A stretch of 21,208 bases of DNA from Chlorobiota bacterium. GTDB lineage: Bacteria; Bacteroidota; Bacteroidia; Flavobacteriales; Flavobacteriaceae. The stretch is from NCBI GenBank assembly GCA_013151975.1, contig JAADHG010000092.1, forward strand, positions 1-21,208. Direction: 5' to 3'. Under the pieces are notes generated by a model. It saw nothing but the letters and a program-made list of their open reading frames with translations. It was not told the origin of the DNA and did not search any database. A program made the position numbers and the translations under genes. Shown here piece after piece: positions 1-8,478 of the stretch. Position 1 is the first letter of the stretch. The number at the start of each line of letters is the position of its first letter.

Positions 1-1065
1 ATCAAAACTAGCAGTAAAAAATTCTTCGTCTAATTTTTTATTGTTATTCATAATAGTTACATCATAATGTCTCTCTAGTTGTTTTATAATATTCTTGAAG
101 GGTAAATGTCTAAATAATATACGACCATCAATCCATGCTGTATGCATTGCCACGTCTGCTTTTTCAATAGAAATTCGTTTATTATACTTATTCCAAGATG
201 CCATATATCCAGGATTTAAAAGCATTGCAGTTTTTTCATCATATTCATTATTATTATTGAATATACTAACAGAGCCTTCAACTAGTACCGTATTTATAGC
301 TTCATTTTCAGGATAGGAAGATGCATTGAACTTGGTGCCAAAAACTTTTATGCCAACATTATTCATGTTTACAATAAAAGGATGATTTGCATCTTTTGTT
401 ACATCAAAAAATGCCTCTCCATTTAAAAAGACTTGTCGGTTTTTGCCTTTTAAAAATTTAACAGGGTATTTTAAAGAAGTACCAGCATTTAAATAGATAT
501 GAGTTCCATCAGATAGTTTTAATTCGAATCTTTTCCCATAAGGCACTGTTAATGTATTGTAAACCAATTTTTCAATATTTGGCTTTTTGTCATAGATTAA
601 CTGATTTCCTTTTTGGGAACCAATAACGATTCCGTCTTTATTTACAACTTTTTCTGTTCCATCTTCAGATAAAACTTTAATGTTACCATTATCTAATTGT
701 AGGATTATCTCATTCTTTTTTATAGTTGTAACATCAATCTTTTCAGTCTTATTTTCTACATGAATATAATAACCAACGCTAATAAATAGAATTGCTACTG
801 CAGCATACTTAAAAACTTTCTTGATTTTAAATTTATTTAAAATGTTTTTATCTTTTCTTATTTTATCAAGTAGTAATTTTTCTGATCTCTTTGTATTGTA
901 TTGGGACATATTGTTGCGGATTGCGTAATCTATCTTAGAGCTGGAAATGAATAAGTCTTCAGTATCTTGCTTTTCTAGTAACGAAATTAAATCATCCAGT
1001 TCGGATGCAGATATTGAATTTGCAAAATATTTTGCAATTAAATTTTCACCTTTAGTAGTCTTCAT
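1..1065 (-). CDS. FecR family anti-sigma factor (partial, runs off left edge)
   Basis: Translating the minus strand from the ATG at 1065 gives 355 uninterrupted codons to the window edge; the stop lies outside. The product has a cytoplasmic N-terminal region of about 84 residues (ASD-like anti-sigma part), one membrane segment at about residues 85-101 (YAAVAILFISVGYYI), and then a periplasmic FecR domain with the usual motifs TVPYGKRFELKLSDGT, YLNAGTSLKYP and GEAFFDV, followed by a C-terminal segment typical of DUF4974 (FRHLPFKNIIKQLERHYDV). Such proteins hold an ECF sigma factor inactive until a TonB-dependent receptor signals across the envelope. The partner is very probably the divergent sigma gene 99 bp away. 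A receptor gene (SusC-like) would be expected further left, but that is inference. The family call is firm from motif order. Confidence 0.93.
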   Translation of the reverse strand, partial: MKTTKGENLIAKYFANSISASELDDLISLLEKQDTEDLFISSSKIDYAIRNNMSQYNTKRSEKLLLDKIRKDKNILNKFKIKKVFKYAAVAILFISVGYYIHVENKTEKIDVTTIKKNEIILQLDNGNIKVLSEDGTEKVVNKDGIVIGSQKGNQLIYDKKPNIEKLVYNTLTVPYGKRFELKLSDGTHIYLNAGTSLKYPVKFLKGKNRQVFLNGEAFFDVTKDANHPFIVNMNNVGIKVFGTKFNASSYPENEAINTVLVEGSVSIFNNNNEYDEKTAMLLNPGYMASWNKYNKRISIEKADVAMHTAWIDGRILFRHLPFKNIIKQLERHYDVTIMNNNKKLDEEFFTASFD

Positions 1066-1164
1066 TAAATATATTACGAAGCTCATTTACTAAACCCTAA
1101 CATATTTGGTTTTTTTTTATTAATATTGTTGTATTAAAGACTAATTAATTAAAAATCATCATAA
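1066..1164. promoter_or_regulatory. Divergent intergenic region between fecR-like and sigma genes
   Basis: This 99-bp AT-rich gap lies between the two divergent starts and must hold both promoters. It contains a T8 run and no good match to the Bacteroidota housekeeping -7 element (TAnnTTTG) on either strand, which would be compatible with autoregulated ECF-dependent promoters. No operator could be identified. Confidence 0.35.
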
Positions 1165-1755
1165 ATGCATTGGAACTTTAAAGAAAATGCTAATTTAATA
1201 TTGCACCTAAAGAGGGGTAATGACAAGGCGTATTCTTTTTTAGTAAAATGTTATAACCACCAGCTATGTGTGTATGCAAATAGTTTAGTGAATGACAAAT
1301 CGTTGGCAGAAGACATTGTACAAAATGTTTTTATAAAAACTTGGGAAAAGCGAAAACATTTAAGAGAAGATTTCTCAATTAAAAGTTTTTTGTATAAATC
1401 TGTTTATAATGAATATATAGACCAATACAGAAAAAACCGGTCTGTTACAGTATTAGAAAAGAAATATATAGAAGCATTAGATACTATAGTAGAAAATGAT
1501 TATAACGTTTTAGAAAAACTTTATCTTATAGTGCAAAAGGAGATTCAAAATTTACCGCCAAAATGTAAAAATATTTTCTTGTTAAGTAAACAGGAAGGCT
1601 TAAGTAACATAGAAATTTCAGAGCACCTTAATGTTTCTGTAAAAACAGTTGAGGCTCATATAACTAAGGCATTTTGCCTCATTCGAGAAAAAGTAAACCC
1701 AAAGGTTTTATTGAATTCGTATGTATTAATTCTTATGATTTTAAACAACTTTTAA
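1165..1755 (+). CDS. ECF-type RNA polymerase sigma-70 factor (Bacteroidota FecI-like)
   Basis: This 196-residue protein has the ECF layout. Sigma region 2 lies at about residues 19-90 (NDKAYSFLVKCYNHQLCVYA, then LAEDIVQNVFIKTWEKR), and sigma region 4 at about 125-175 (LPPKCKNIFLLSKQEGLSNIEISEHLNVSVKTVE in two parts), ending in a helix-turn-helix. There is no region 1.1 or 3. The last 16 residues form a hydrophobic tail (VLLNSYVLILMILNNF), a feature often seen at the end of Bacteroidota ECF factors. It is probably controlled by the divergent FecR-like protein and would switch on a TonB-dependent uptake locus. It is the only plus-strand gene in the window, and a strong terminator follows 34 bp after it, so it is probably functionally separate from the copper genes. 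Confidence 0.93.
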   Translation: MHWNFKENANLILHLKRGNDKAYSFLVKCYNHQLCVYANSLVNDKSLAEDIVQNVFIKTWEKRKHLREDFSIKSFLYKSVYNEYIDQYRKNRSVTVLEKKYIEALDTIVENDYNVLEKLYLIVQKEIQNLPPKCKNIFLLSKQEGLSNIEISEHLNVSVKTVEAHITKAFCLIREKVNPKVLLNSYVLILMILNNF

Positions 1756-1788
1756 TTTAAAGTTAGGAATGACAAGATTTATACTAAC

Positions 1789-1830
1789 AAAAAAACACTC
1801 AATCTAAAATTTTAGATTGAGTGTTTTTTT
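1789..1830. terminator. Bidirectional intrinsic terminator (perfect palindrome)
   Basis: A7 + CACTCAATCTAAAA is followed immediately by its exact reverse complement ending in T7, so the arms are 21 bp with no mismatch. A stem with a U run is available on both strands. It sits between the convergent ends of the sigma gene (+) and the SnoaL-like lipoprotein gene (-), where a shared terminator is expected. Confidence 0.9.
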
Positions 1831-1901
1831 ATAAAGTAAAGTGATAATATGTTTTGAATATTTTTGGTTCAATTAAAGTTAACCACTTTTTTATATTATA
1901 A

Positions 1902-2429
1902 TTAATGAGAAGATTTTCTTATATCTCTTGAAGAAGAATGTGTTTTAGTAATTTTCCATTTACCATCTATTTTCTTTAGGTCGGCAGTTGCTACACCTTT
2001 CTTTTTAATGGTTCTAGCTTTTCTTCCTTTTTCTTCATTGGCTTTTAAACCTATGGTGAAAATATATGTTTCAGTAGTAAAAGCGTATGGCATATCTACT
2101 TTTACATCAATTGTATAGTCTGAAAATGTAAAGCTATCAAAGGCTTTTAACTCTGGCCCAAGATGATGAGATTCGTAGGTTTCGTAAGTGCCTTCAGAAC
2201 CTCCCGATTCAAAAATGGTAGCTTCATCAGTAAAGAGTTCTTTTGTGCCTTCAGTGGTTAAGGCTTGAACTGCATCTTTATAACTTTTCATTACTGCTGC
2301 TACCGCTTCTTTTTCTGCTGAAACATCAACAGCAACTACTTCTTCAACTTTTTGTTCTTGTTCTTTACAGCTTGTAAAAGCTAAGAGGGTAACTGCTACT
2401 AATCCGATTGATTTTAAATACGTGTTCAT
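1902..2429 (-). CDS. SnoaL/DUF4440-like lipoprotein
   Basis: The 175-residue product begins with a lipoprotein signal peptide (hydrophobic residues 8-19, lipobox FTSC with Cys21), so it should be anchored in the periplasm-facing envelope. After a Glu/Val-rich linker, residues 37-165 fit a nuclear-transport-factor-2/SnoaL-like fold. They contain an N-terminal helix (EAVAAVMKSYKDAVQALTTE), then LFTDEATIFESGGSEGTYE, a paired-strand region (YAFTTETYIFTIGL) and the closing LKKIDGKWKITKTHSSSR. Such proteins bind small ligands or serve as enzymes, and the substrate here is unknown. It is the last gene of the minus-strand run, 93 bp downstream of copA, and may be co-transcribed with it or use a promoter of its own. 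The fold is probable; a copper role rests on position only. Confidence 0.8.
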   Translation of the reverse strand: MNTYLKSIGLVAVTLLAFTSCKEQEQKVEEVVAVDVSAEKEAVAAVMKSYKDAVQALTTEGTKELFTDEATIFESGGSEGTYETYESHHLGPELKAFDSFTFSDYTIDVKVDMPYAFTTETYIFTIGLKANEEKGRKARTIKKKGVATADLKKIDGKWKITKTHSSSRDIRKSSH

Positions 2430-2470
2430 ACTTTTTGTTTTAGTGAATTAATTGGTTTTTTATATTTGTA

Positions 2471-2478
2471 CAAACCTA
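2471..2478 (-). promoter_or_regulatory. Candidate Bacteroidota -7 element upstream of the SnoaL-like lipoprotein
   Basis: On the minus strand this reads TAGGTTTG, an exact match to TAnnTTTG, about 40 nt before the lipoprotein ATG. It overlaps the 10-bp palindrome TTTGTACAAA (2465-2474), which could be an operator half. No matching -33 TTTG/TTG is present at the usual distance, so this is tentative. Confidence 0.3.
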
Positions 2479-2522
2479 ATAATTTATTATTATCTTTTAT
2501 ATTAATTTTTCGATTTGTAAAC

Positions 2523-5021
2523 TTATTTTAAAGAAATTGATCTTAATCGTAAAGAATTAGTAATTACGGATACTGAGCTAAAACTCATAGCTAATGCTGC
2601 AATGATAGGTGATAATAATATTCCGAAAAAAGGAAATAAAAGACCTGCTGCAATAGGCACACCCAAAACGTTATAGGCAAAAGAGAAAAATAAATTTTGT
2701 TTAATATTTCTCATTACAGCATGACTTAATTTTTTTGCTTTAACTATGCCTCCCAAATCTCCTTTAACTAATGTGATTTCGGAACTCTCTATTGCTACAT
2801 CTGTTCCTGTTCCCATAGCTATTCCAATATCAGATTGAGCCAATGCTGGTGCATCATTGATGCCATCTCCAGCCATTGCTACAATTTTACCTTCATCTTG
2901 TAATTTTTTAATAACATTTAATTTATCTTCTGGTAAACATCCTGCCTTAAAATTATTTAAGTTTAATTCATCTGCAACAGCTTTTGCTGTATTCTCGTTA
3001 TCACCTGTTAGCATTATAACATCCACTCCTTGACTCATTAAAGCTTTAATCGCCTCTTTACTAGTTAATTTAATAGCATCTGATATACTCACATATCCTA
3101 CAGCTTTTTCATTAGCAGCAATATATGAAACTGTTTTACCCAACTTTTGTTCGGCAATAATTTTTGATTCTAATTCTTTTGAAACAGATGCATTAATTTG
3201 ATTCATCAATTTGTCATTACCTAAGGCTATTTTGATTGAATCAACGGTACCAACAACACCCATTCCGGCAACAGCCTCAAAGTCGTCAACTTTACTGAGT
3301 TTAGTTTTATTCTCTTTCGCATAATTTACAACAGCTAGAGCCAAGGGGTGTTCACTATATTGATTTAAAGAAGCAATTTGCTGTAATAATTTGTTTGATT
3401 CTCCATCTAAAGCAAAAACAGTATCAACCGATGGTTTCCCTTCAGTAAGAGTTCCTGTTTTATCAGTTATCAATACATTAACTTTATCCATACGTTCAAG
3501 AGCCTCGGCGTTTTTAATTAAAATTCCGTTTTGGGCTCCTTTACCAACACCTACCATTACAGACATTGGAGTTGCTAAACCTAAAGCACATGGACAAGCA
3601 ATTATTAATACTGCTACAGCATTAACGAAAGCATAAACCATAGCGGGTTCCGGACCAAAATAACGCCAAACAATAAATGTAATTATTGAAATAACAACCA
3701 CTATTGGAACAAAATATTTGGAAATTGTATCTGCTAATTTTTGGATTGGCGCTTTAGAGCGACTAGCATCGCTAACCATTTGTATAATCTGTGATAGCAA
3801 AGTTTCAGATCCAACACGTTCTGCTCTCAAAATAAATGAATTTGTACCATTTATAGTACCAGAGCTTACCTTATCATCCACAGTCTTATCTACTGGTATT
3901 GGTTCACCAGTAATCATTGATTCGTCTATACTACTTTTACCTTCAACAATTACACCATCCACAGGAATCTTCTCTCCTGGTTTAACGCGTAGTAAATCGT
4001 CTTTTTTAATATCATGAATAGAAACTATTCTATCTTCACCATCAATAACTAAAGTTGCTTCAGAAGGTGCAAGTTTTAACAATTCTTTTATTGCACCACT
4101 GGTTTGACTATGAGCTCGTGCTTCTAATAATTGACCAAGTAGAACCAGAGTTAAAATAACTGCAGTGGCTTCAAAATAAAGACTAACGTCTCCAGAAGGC
4201 CCTCTAAACTCAGCCGGAAAAACCTCGGGAAAAACCAAGCCTACAATACTAAATAAAAATGCTGCACCTGTACCAATTCCTACTAATGTAAACATGTTTA
4301 AATTCCACGTAATAATTGATTTCCAACACCTAATAAAGAACATCCATGTGGCTACAAAGACAACTGGAATCGTCAAAATAAACTGAAGCCAGTCCCATTT
4401 AATTTGGTTCATTATATTCAATAATGGATTAACTGGTAAGTATGATGCTAAGGAAATTAATAATACAGGCACAGAAAATATTGTTGCAATTTTCATTTTC
4501 TTAGCCAATGCTTTGTATGTTTTTAATTCTTCACTTTCATCGGGTTCCATAGGTATCAAATCCATTCCACAAATAGGGCATGAACCTGGAGCATCTTTAA
4601 TGATTTCAGGATGCATTGGGCATGTATATTTTGTGTCTTTAACCAATTTTGGCTGTTCAATCAAATCCATTCCACATACCGGGCAATTGCCAGGTTTATC
4701 ATAAGTTTTTTCTCCTTCACAATTCATTGGGCAATAAAACACACCATTTCCGTTTTCTACTTTATTGTGAGTATGATTATGGTGATGATGAGCATCTGCT
4801 TTTTCTGTATTTGGCATTTCTATGGTATAATGCAAGCCTGCCTTTAACATGGTTTCCTGTAGTTTTTCTAAAGAAACATGTGATGTCATTTCAAGAACAA
4901 CTTCTTCTTTTTTCAAATCGGCTGTAACTTTTGTAATTTCTTTTAAATTATTTAAAGCACTTTCTACATTGGTTTTACAACCAGTACATGTCATTCCTGT
5001 AATTTTATAAGTATGTTTCAT
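2523..5021 (-). CDS. copA: Cu+-exporting P1B-1-type ATPase (CPC), CopA
   Basis: This inner-membrane ATPase should pump Cu+ out of the cytoplasm. Numbering from the ATG at 5021 (832 aa), it has an N-terminal HMA domain with GMTCTGC (Cys12, Cys15) and a His cluster at 78-85. Two heavy-metal-binding zinc-ribbon-like modules follow: YCPMN...CPVCGM (about 96-118) and YTCPMHPE...CPICGM (132-153). The P-ATPase core contains TGE (371-373), the CPC membrane motif (476-478), phosphorylated Asp520 in DKTGTLT, SEHP (556-559) and GDGIND (718-723). Near the C-terminus, YN (783-784) and MSFSS (812-816) are the extra P1B-1 metal-site residues. The frame stays open to a TTG at 5048 preceded by AGAAGGA, but the ATG places the HMA domain at the very N-terminus as in homologues and is preferred. 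It lies 132 bp downstream of copB. Confidence 0.96.
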   Translation of the reverse strand: MKHTYKITGMTCTGCKTNVESALNNLKEITKVTADLKKEEVVLEMTSHVSLEKLQETMLKAGLHYTIEMPNTEKADAHHHHNHTHNKVENGNGVFYCPMNCEGEKTYDKPGNCPVCGMDLIEQPKLVKDTKYTCPMHPEIIKDAPGSCPICGMDLIPMEPDESEELKTYKALAKKMKIATIFSVPVLLISLASYLPVNPLLNIMNQIKWDWLQFILTIPVVFVATWMFFIRCWKSIITWNLNMFTLVGIGTGAAFLFSIVGLVFPEVFPAEFRGPSGDVSLYFEATAVILTLVLLGQLLEARAHSQTSGAIKELLKLAPSEATLVIDGEDRIVSIHDIKKDDLLRVKPGEKIPVDGVIVEGKSSIDESMITGEPIPVDKTVDDKVSSGTINGTNSFILRAERVGSETLLSQIIQMVSDASRSKAPIQKLADTISKYFVPIVVVISIITFIVWRYFGPEPAMVYAFVNAVAVLIIACPCALGLATPMSVMVGVGKGAQNGILIKNAEALERMDKVNVLITDKTGTLTEGKPSVDTVFALDGESNKLLQQIASLNQYSEHPLALAVVNYAKENKTKLSKVDDFEAVAGMGVVGTVDSIKIALGNDKLMNQINASVSKELESKIIAEQKLGKTVSYIAANEKAVGYVSISDAIKLTSKEAIKALMSQGVDVIMLTGDNENTAKAVADELNLNNFKAGCLPEDKLNVIKKLQDEGKIVAMAGDGINDAPALAQSDIGIAMGTGTDVAIESSEITLVKGDLGGIVKAKKLSHAVMRNIKQNLFFSFAYNVLGVPIAAGLLFPFFGILLSPIIAALAMSFSSVSVITNSLRLRSISLK

Positions 5022-5153
5022 AATTATATTTTGTAAAAGTTTTAACAAATATCCTTCTATTTAACAAAGGCATTGTGCATAATTTTGGTTAAAATGTATC
5101 CTATTCTGCTTTATAGTGATTTTGATAAATTTATTAGATTCTTATACAATCTA

Positions 5154-7211
5154 CTATTTCTTACCAATTTTTTTCTTTAATAACTGTGCATTAATGGCAA
5201 CTATAATAGTACTTAAGCTCATAAATACTGCAGCAACAGCTGGTCCTAAAACTATTCCAGAAGAATATAATACTCCAGCAGCAAGAGGAATAGCAATGAT
5301 GTTATAACCAGTAGCCCAAATTAAGTTTTGTATCATTTTGCCGTAGGTAGCTTTCCCGAATAAAATTAGATTGGCAATATCTTGTGGATTACTATTAACC
5401 AGAATAATGTCAGCTGTTTCAGCAGCAATATCGGAGCCAGAACCAACTGCAACTCCTACATTTGCTTGAGCAAGAGCTGGTGCATCGTTTACACCATCGC
5501 CAGTCATTGCTACAAATTCTCCTTTATTTTGTAAGTCCTTAACAATTTCCACCTTTTGGTGGGGTAATACTTCGGCAAAATAACCATCTAGACCAAGTTT
5601 GTCGCTTACAGCTTTAGCAGTTTTTTCATTATCACCTGTTGCCATATACACTTTAATATTGTTCTTTTTAAATACTTTTATTGCTTCGGCTGATTCTGTT
5701 CTAATTTCATCGGCAAGGGCAATATATCCTACTAATTGTCCGTCAATTAACACAAACACAACAGTTTCTGCAGCATCGCTATAAGCATCTTCGGGAATGG
5801 TTATTTTTTCATCTCTTAAATATCCCGGACTTACAACTTTTACGTTTTTTCCTTCTACATTTGCTTCAACACCTTTGCCTGTAATGGCATTGAAATTAAC
5901 AAGGTTTGGAATAGTAATATTATCTTCTTTTACTTTTTTAATAATGCCTACAGCAATTGGGTGCTCTGAACTTTGTTCTAAAGCACTTGAAAGTCTTAAA
6001 ACTTCATTAACGCTATAGGCGTCGTCTACTGATTCAATACGTGTAACTCCAAAGTCTCCTTTTGTCAATGTTCCTGTTTTGTCAAACAATATAGCAGATA
6101 TTTTACGTGATTCTTCAAATGCTGTTCTATTGCGAATTAATAAACCATTTTGTGCTGAAACAGCTGTAGAAATTGCAACTACTAATGGAATTGCCAAACC
6201 TAATGCGTGAGGACATGCAATAACCATTACAGTAACCATACGCTCTAAAGCGTACACAAATGGAAATCCTAATACCAGCCAAATAGTCAAAGTAACAAAA
6301 CCAATAGTAAGTGCAATATATGTTAGCCATTTAGCAGCCTTATCAGATAAGTTCTGCATTTTAGATTTGGTTCTCTGTGCCTCATCAACCATTTTTATTA
6401 CCTTATTAAGATAACTATCTTTGCCAGTGTGTACCACTTTAACTTTTAAGGTACTGTTACCGTTAATCGAGCCACCAATAACCTTATCATCTAATTCTTT
6501 TTTTACAGGTTTTGATTCACCAGTTAGCATAGATTCGTTTAAATAACTTGAGCCTTCAGTTATAACTCCATCTGCTGGCACTTTTTCTCCTGGTTTAATA
6601 AGAATAATATCGTTTTTTATAAGATCGTCCAGTTTAACATCTTCAATAGTATCTCCAATTACTTTATGTGCTTCTGATGGGAGCATACTAACCAGTAGTT
6701 GTAAAGCTTTTGATGCACCCAAAACGGATTTCATTTCCAGCCAATGACCCAAGAGCATAATAACAATAAGGGTACTTAATTCCCAAAAGAAATCTTCGCC
6801 TTTCAAACCAAATACGGTTGCGGTACTATAAAAATAAGCGACACTTATTGCCATTGAGATAAGGGTCATCATACCAGCTCCTTTGGTTTTCATTTCGCCA
6901 TAAAAACCCTTTAAAAATGGCCATGCACCCCAAAAATACACAAAAGAAGAGAGTGCAAATAAATAATATGGATTTCCAGGAAGTAAGTAATCATACCCAA
7001 AGAATCCCTGTATCATAGGAGAAAAGAATAGGATTGGAATAGAAATAACTGTGGTTACCCAGAATCGTTTTCTAAAATCTTTGACCATCATTTTATGGTG
7101 GTCATGTCCTGCCATTCCCATTGGTGCATTTCCGTCTTCGTGTTTCATTTTTGAGTGATCCATCTTAGAATGGTTCATTTCTTCTTGATTGTGATGCTCG
7201 TGGTTTTCCAT
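5154..7211 (-). CDS. copB: CPH-type heavy-metal P-type ATPase, CopB-like
   Basis: The 685-residue pump has a cytoplasmic N-terminus rich in His and Met (residues 1-42, with HSKMDHSKMKH and GHDHHKMM) in place of an HMA domain. That feature plus the CPH motif (333-335) marks the P1B-3/CopB class, described as exporting Cu(II) or Cu(I). Core motifs are intact: TGES (230-233), DKTGTLT with Asp377, SEHP (415-418) and GDGVND (571-576). The C-terminal helices carry GYNIIAIPLAAG (635-646) and MSLSTIIVAINA (664-675), the expected CopB-class residues. The ATG at 7211 is the clear start. Together with the CPC ATPase downstream, it gives the cell two copper pumps of different class in tandem. The exact metal preference cannot be read from sequence. 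Confidence 0.93.
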   Translation of the reverse strand: MENHEHHNQEEMNHSKMDHSKMKHEDGNAPMGMAGHDHHKMMVKDFRKRFWVTTVISIPILFFSPMIQGFFGYDYLLPGNPYYLFALSSFVYFWGAWPFLKGFYGEMKTKGAGMMTLISMAISVAYFYSTATVFGLKGEDFFWELSTLIVIMLLGHWLEMKSVLGASKALQLLVSMLPSEAHKVIGDTIEDVKLDDLIKNDIILIKPGEKVPADGVITEGSSYLNESMLTGESKPVKKELDDKVIGGSINGNSTLKVKVVHTGKDSYLNKVIKMVDEAQRTKSKMQNLSDKAAKWLTYIALTIGFVTLTIWLVLGFPFVYALERMVTVMVIACPHALGLAIPLVVAISTAVSAQNGLLIRNRTAFEESRKISAILFDKTGTLTKGDFGVTRIESVDDAYSVNEVLRLSSALEQSSEHPIAVGIIKKVKEDNITIPNLVNFNAITGKGVEANVEGKNVKVVSPGYLRDEKITIPEDAYSDAAETVVFVLIDGQLVGYIALADEIRTESAEAIKVFKKNNIKVYMATGDNEKTAKAVSDKLGLDGYFAEVLPHQKVEIVKDLQNKGEFVAMTGDGVNDAPALAQANVGVAVGSGSDIAAETADIILVNSNPQDIANLILFGKATYGKMIQNLIWATGYNIIAIPLAAGVLYSSGIVLGPAVAAVFMSLSTIIVAINAQLLKKKIGKK

Positions 7212-7264
7212 GTTTTTATGATTAAAGTGTTAGTGTATTTTTCTTAAATATTTTTATTGTGTTT

Positions 7265-7933
7265 TTATTCTATATTTTTATAAGTCATTGTAAAGTAACT
7301 TTCATCTTTTTCTGTGAATTTTTGGAATAATAATTGACCATTATCTGTTAATTTTTCGATGATTTTATAGTTTAAATTTTTAACCCGAATACCAAGAGCA
7401 TACGCTTTTACATTAAGTTTTGATTGTATTACTTTGCCTTCTTTGTTGGAAAGTAAAGCTCTTTCATAAATCTTTATAATACTTTTTGAACCAAAAAAAT
7501 TAAGTACTCCAGAATCGAAACTTATTTCTACCTCTATAGTCTTTAAATCTCTTAGATTATATAATTCTTTGAAGTTTACAGCTTTTGATTTAATCATGGT
7601 TTTTTTAGAATTAGGATTAAAAAAGGGTAGAATCATAACAACCAGACTAGATTCGTTTGGTTTACATTTATATTCTGCCTTATATTCGTCTAATAATTTG
7701 CCATTTGAATCATACGTTTTAGTTAGCATTTCAATTTCATAATAACCAGACAGTTCTTTTATTTTTCCTATTTGAAATGATTGTTTATTGATTAGCTCTC
7801 CTTTTTTATCAAAATTTTCTCGTGTTACAATTTTATTTGCCAATTGTTCAATGAGCATATCATTTTGAGCATTTAGTGAAAGACTAAACTGATTTAGTAA
7901 AAAAAGGAGTAATATGTTGTGAGATTTTTTCAT
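7265..7933 (-). CDS. Secreted protein of unknown function, weakly TapB/DUF3108-like
   Basis: The protein is 222 residues with a Sec signal peptide (MKKSHNILLLFLLNQFSLSLNAQ; cleavage likely after Ala22). The mature part is beta-rich. It starts with repeated strand-turn elements (ENFDKKGELINKQSFQIG, then TYDSNGKLLDEYKAEYKC) and carries one Cys (in the EYKCKP stretch). This KKG-plus-single-Cys layout recalls TapB/DUF3108-type periplasmic proteins, but similarity judged by eye is modest. Its ATG overlaps the stop of the upstream AAA_28 gene (ATGA, 4 bp), so the two are translationally coupled, and copB begins 53 bp further on. No catalytic motif is visible; the function is unknown. Confidence 0.75.
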   Translation of the reverse strand: MKKSHNILLLFLLNQFSLSLNAQNDMLIEQLANKIVTRENFDKKGELINKQSFQIGKIKELSGYYEIEMLTKTYDSNGKLLDEYKAEYKCKPNESSLVVMILPFFNPNSKKTMIKSKAVNFKELYNLRDLKTIEVEISFDSGVLNFFGSKSIIKIYERALLSNKEGKVIQSKLNVKAYALGIRVKNLNYKIIEKLTDNGQLLFQKFTEKDESYFTMTYKNIE

Positions 7934-8475
7934 TTAATATTTTTTAAAATATAATTTACACGTTCTTTTGGGCTTAACACTGGGATATAAACAACGGGAA
8001 AAGGTAGTGATTCATAAACATTGATAATTAATTGGTGAATTTTTTTTTGAGCTGCTTCATCTTCAGTTCTTGCATAATCTGTAACAAGTGGTAGTCTATC
8101 AAGAATAAATATTTTTTTATAGGAAACGTTGTGCATTGCTTCAATTAATGTAATGTCATAATCTAGCTCTAAAAACTGGTAATATGCCATAGCATCAGGG
8201 ATTGCCCTATCTAGGAATACTATGTCTTGGGGTTTTATTGCTGCTTCTTGTTCTATTTGCATGTTTAATACACCCAATTGAAATTTTCTTTTATTTGCAC
8301 GTATTTCTTCTATTGTTTTTCCTTCTGACCGCATAGTGTCTATATAATGGCGTGCATGCTCAATGGTGGTTTTATACCCTTGTTTTTGAAGCAAATTTAT
8401 AACTGTAGTTTTACCTGTGCTTGGTCCTCCTGTAATTACATACCAATTAGTTTTTATTGAATTAATTTGCGTCAT
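7930..8475 (-). CDS. AAA_28-type P-loop ATP-binding protein (NadR-like fold)
   Basis: This 181-residue cytoplasmic protein carries a Walker A motif (GGPSTGKT, residues 16-23) straight after the first beta strand, and a Walker-B-like strand DIVFLDRAIPD (84-94). The combination of VITGGPSTGKTT, EHARHYID (39-46) and LDRAIPDAMAYY is typical of AAA_28 single-domain NTPases/kinases related to the kinase part of NadR. The substrate is not known. It starts 4 nt after the stop of the ATP-cone nuclease and ends in a 4-bp overlap with the secreted protein, so the three form one translational unit. The fold call is good; a small-molecule or nucleotide kinase activity is possible but not shown. Confidence 0.85.
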   Translation of the reverse strand: MTQINSIKTNWYVITGGPSTGKTTVINLLQKQGYKTTIEHARHYIDTMRSEGKTIEEIRANKRKFQLGVLNMQIEQEAAIKPQDIVFLDRAIPDAMAYYQFLELDYDITLIEAMHNVSYKKIFILDRLPLVTDYARTEDEAAQKKIHQLIINVYESLPFPVVYIPVLSPKERVNYILKNIK

Positions 8476-8478
8476 CTT

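Noticed and set aside
3391..4927. Several plus-strand ORFs of 60-100 codons opposite copA
   Set aside because: They lie antisense within a gene with complete motifs, and their products show no domain or plausible start context.
5022..5048. TTG start of copA with an upstream AGAAGGA
   Set aside because: Bacteroidota rarely rely on Shine-Dalgarno sites, and the ATG at 5021 puts the HMA domain at the N-terminus as is usual; kept only as an alternative.
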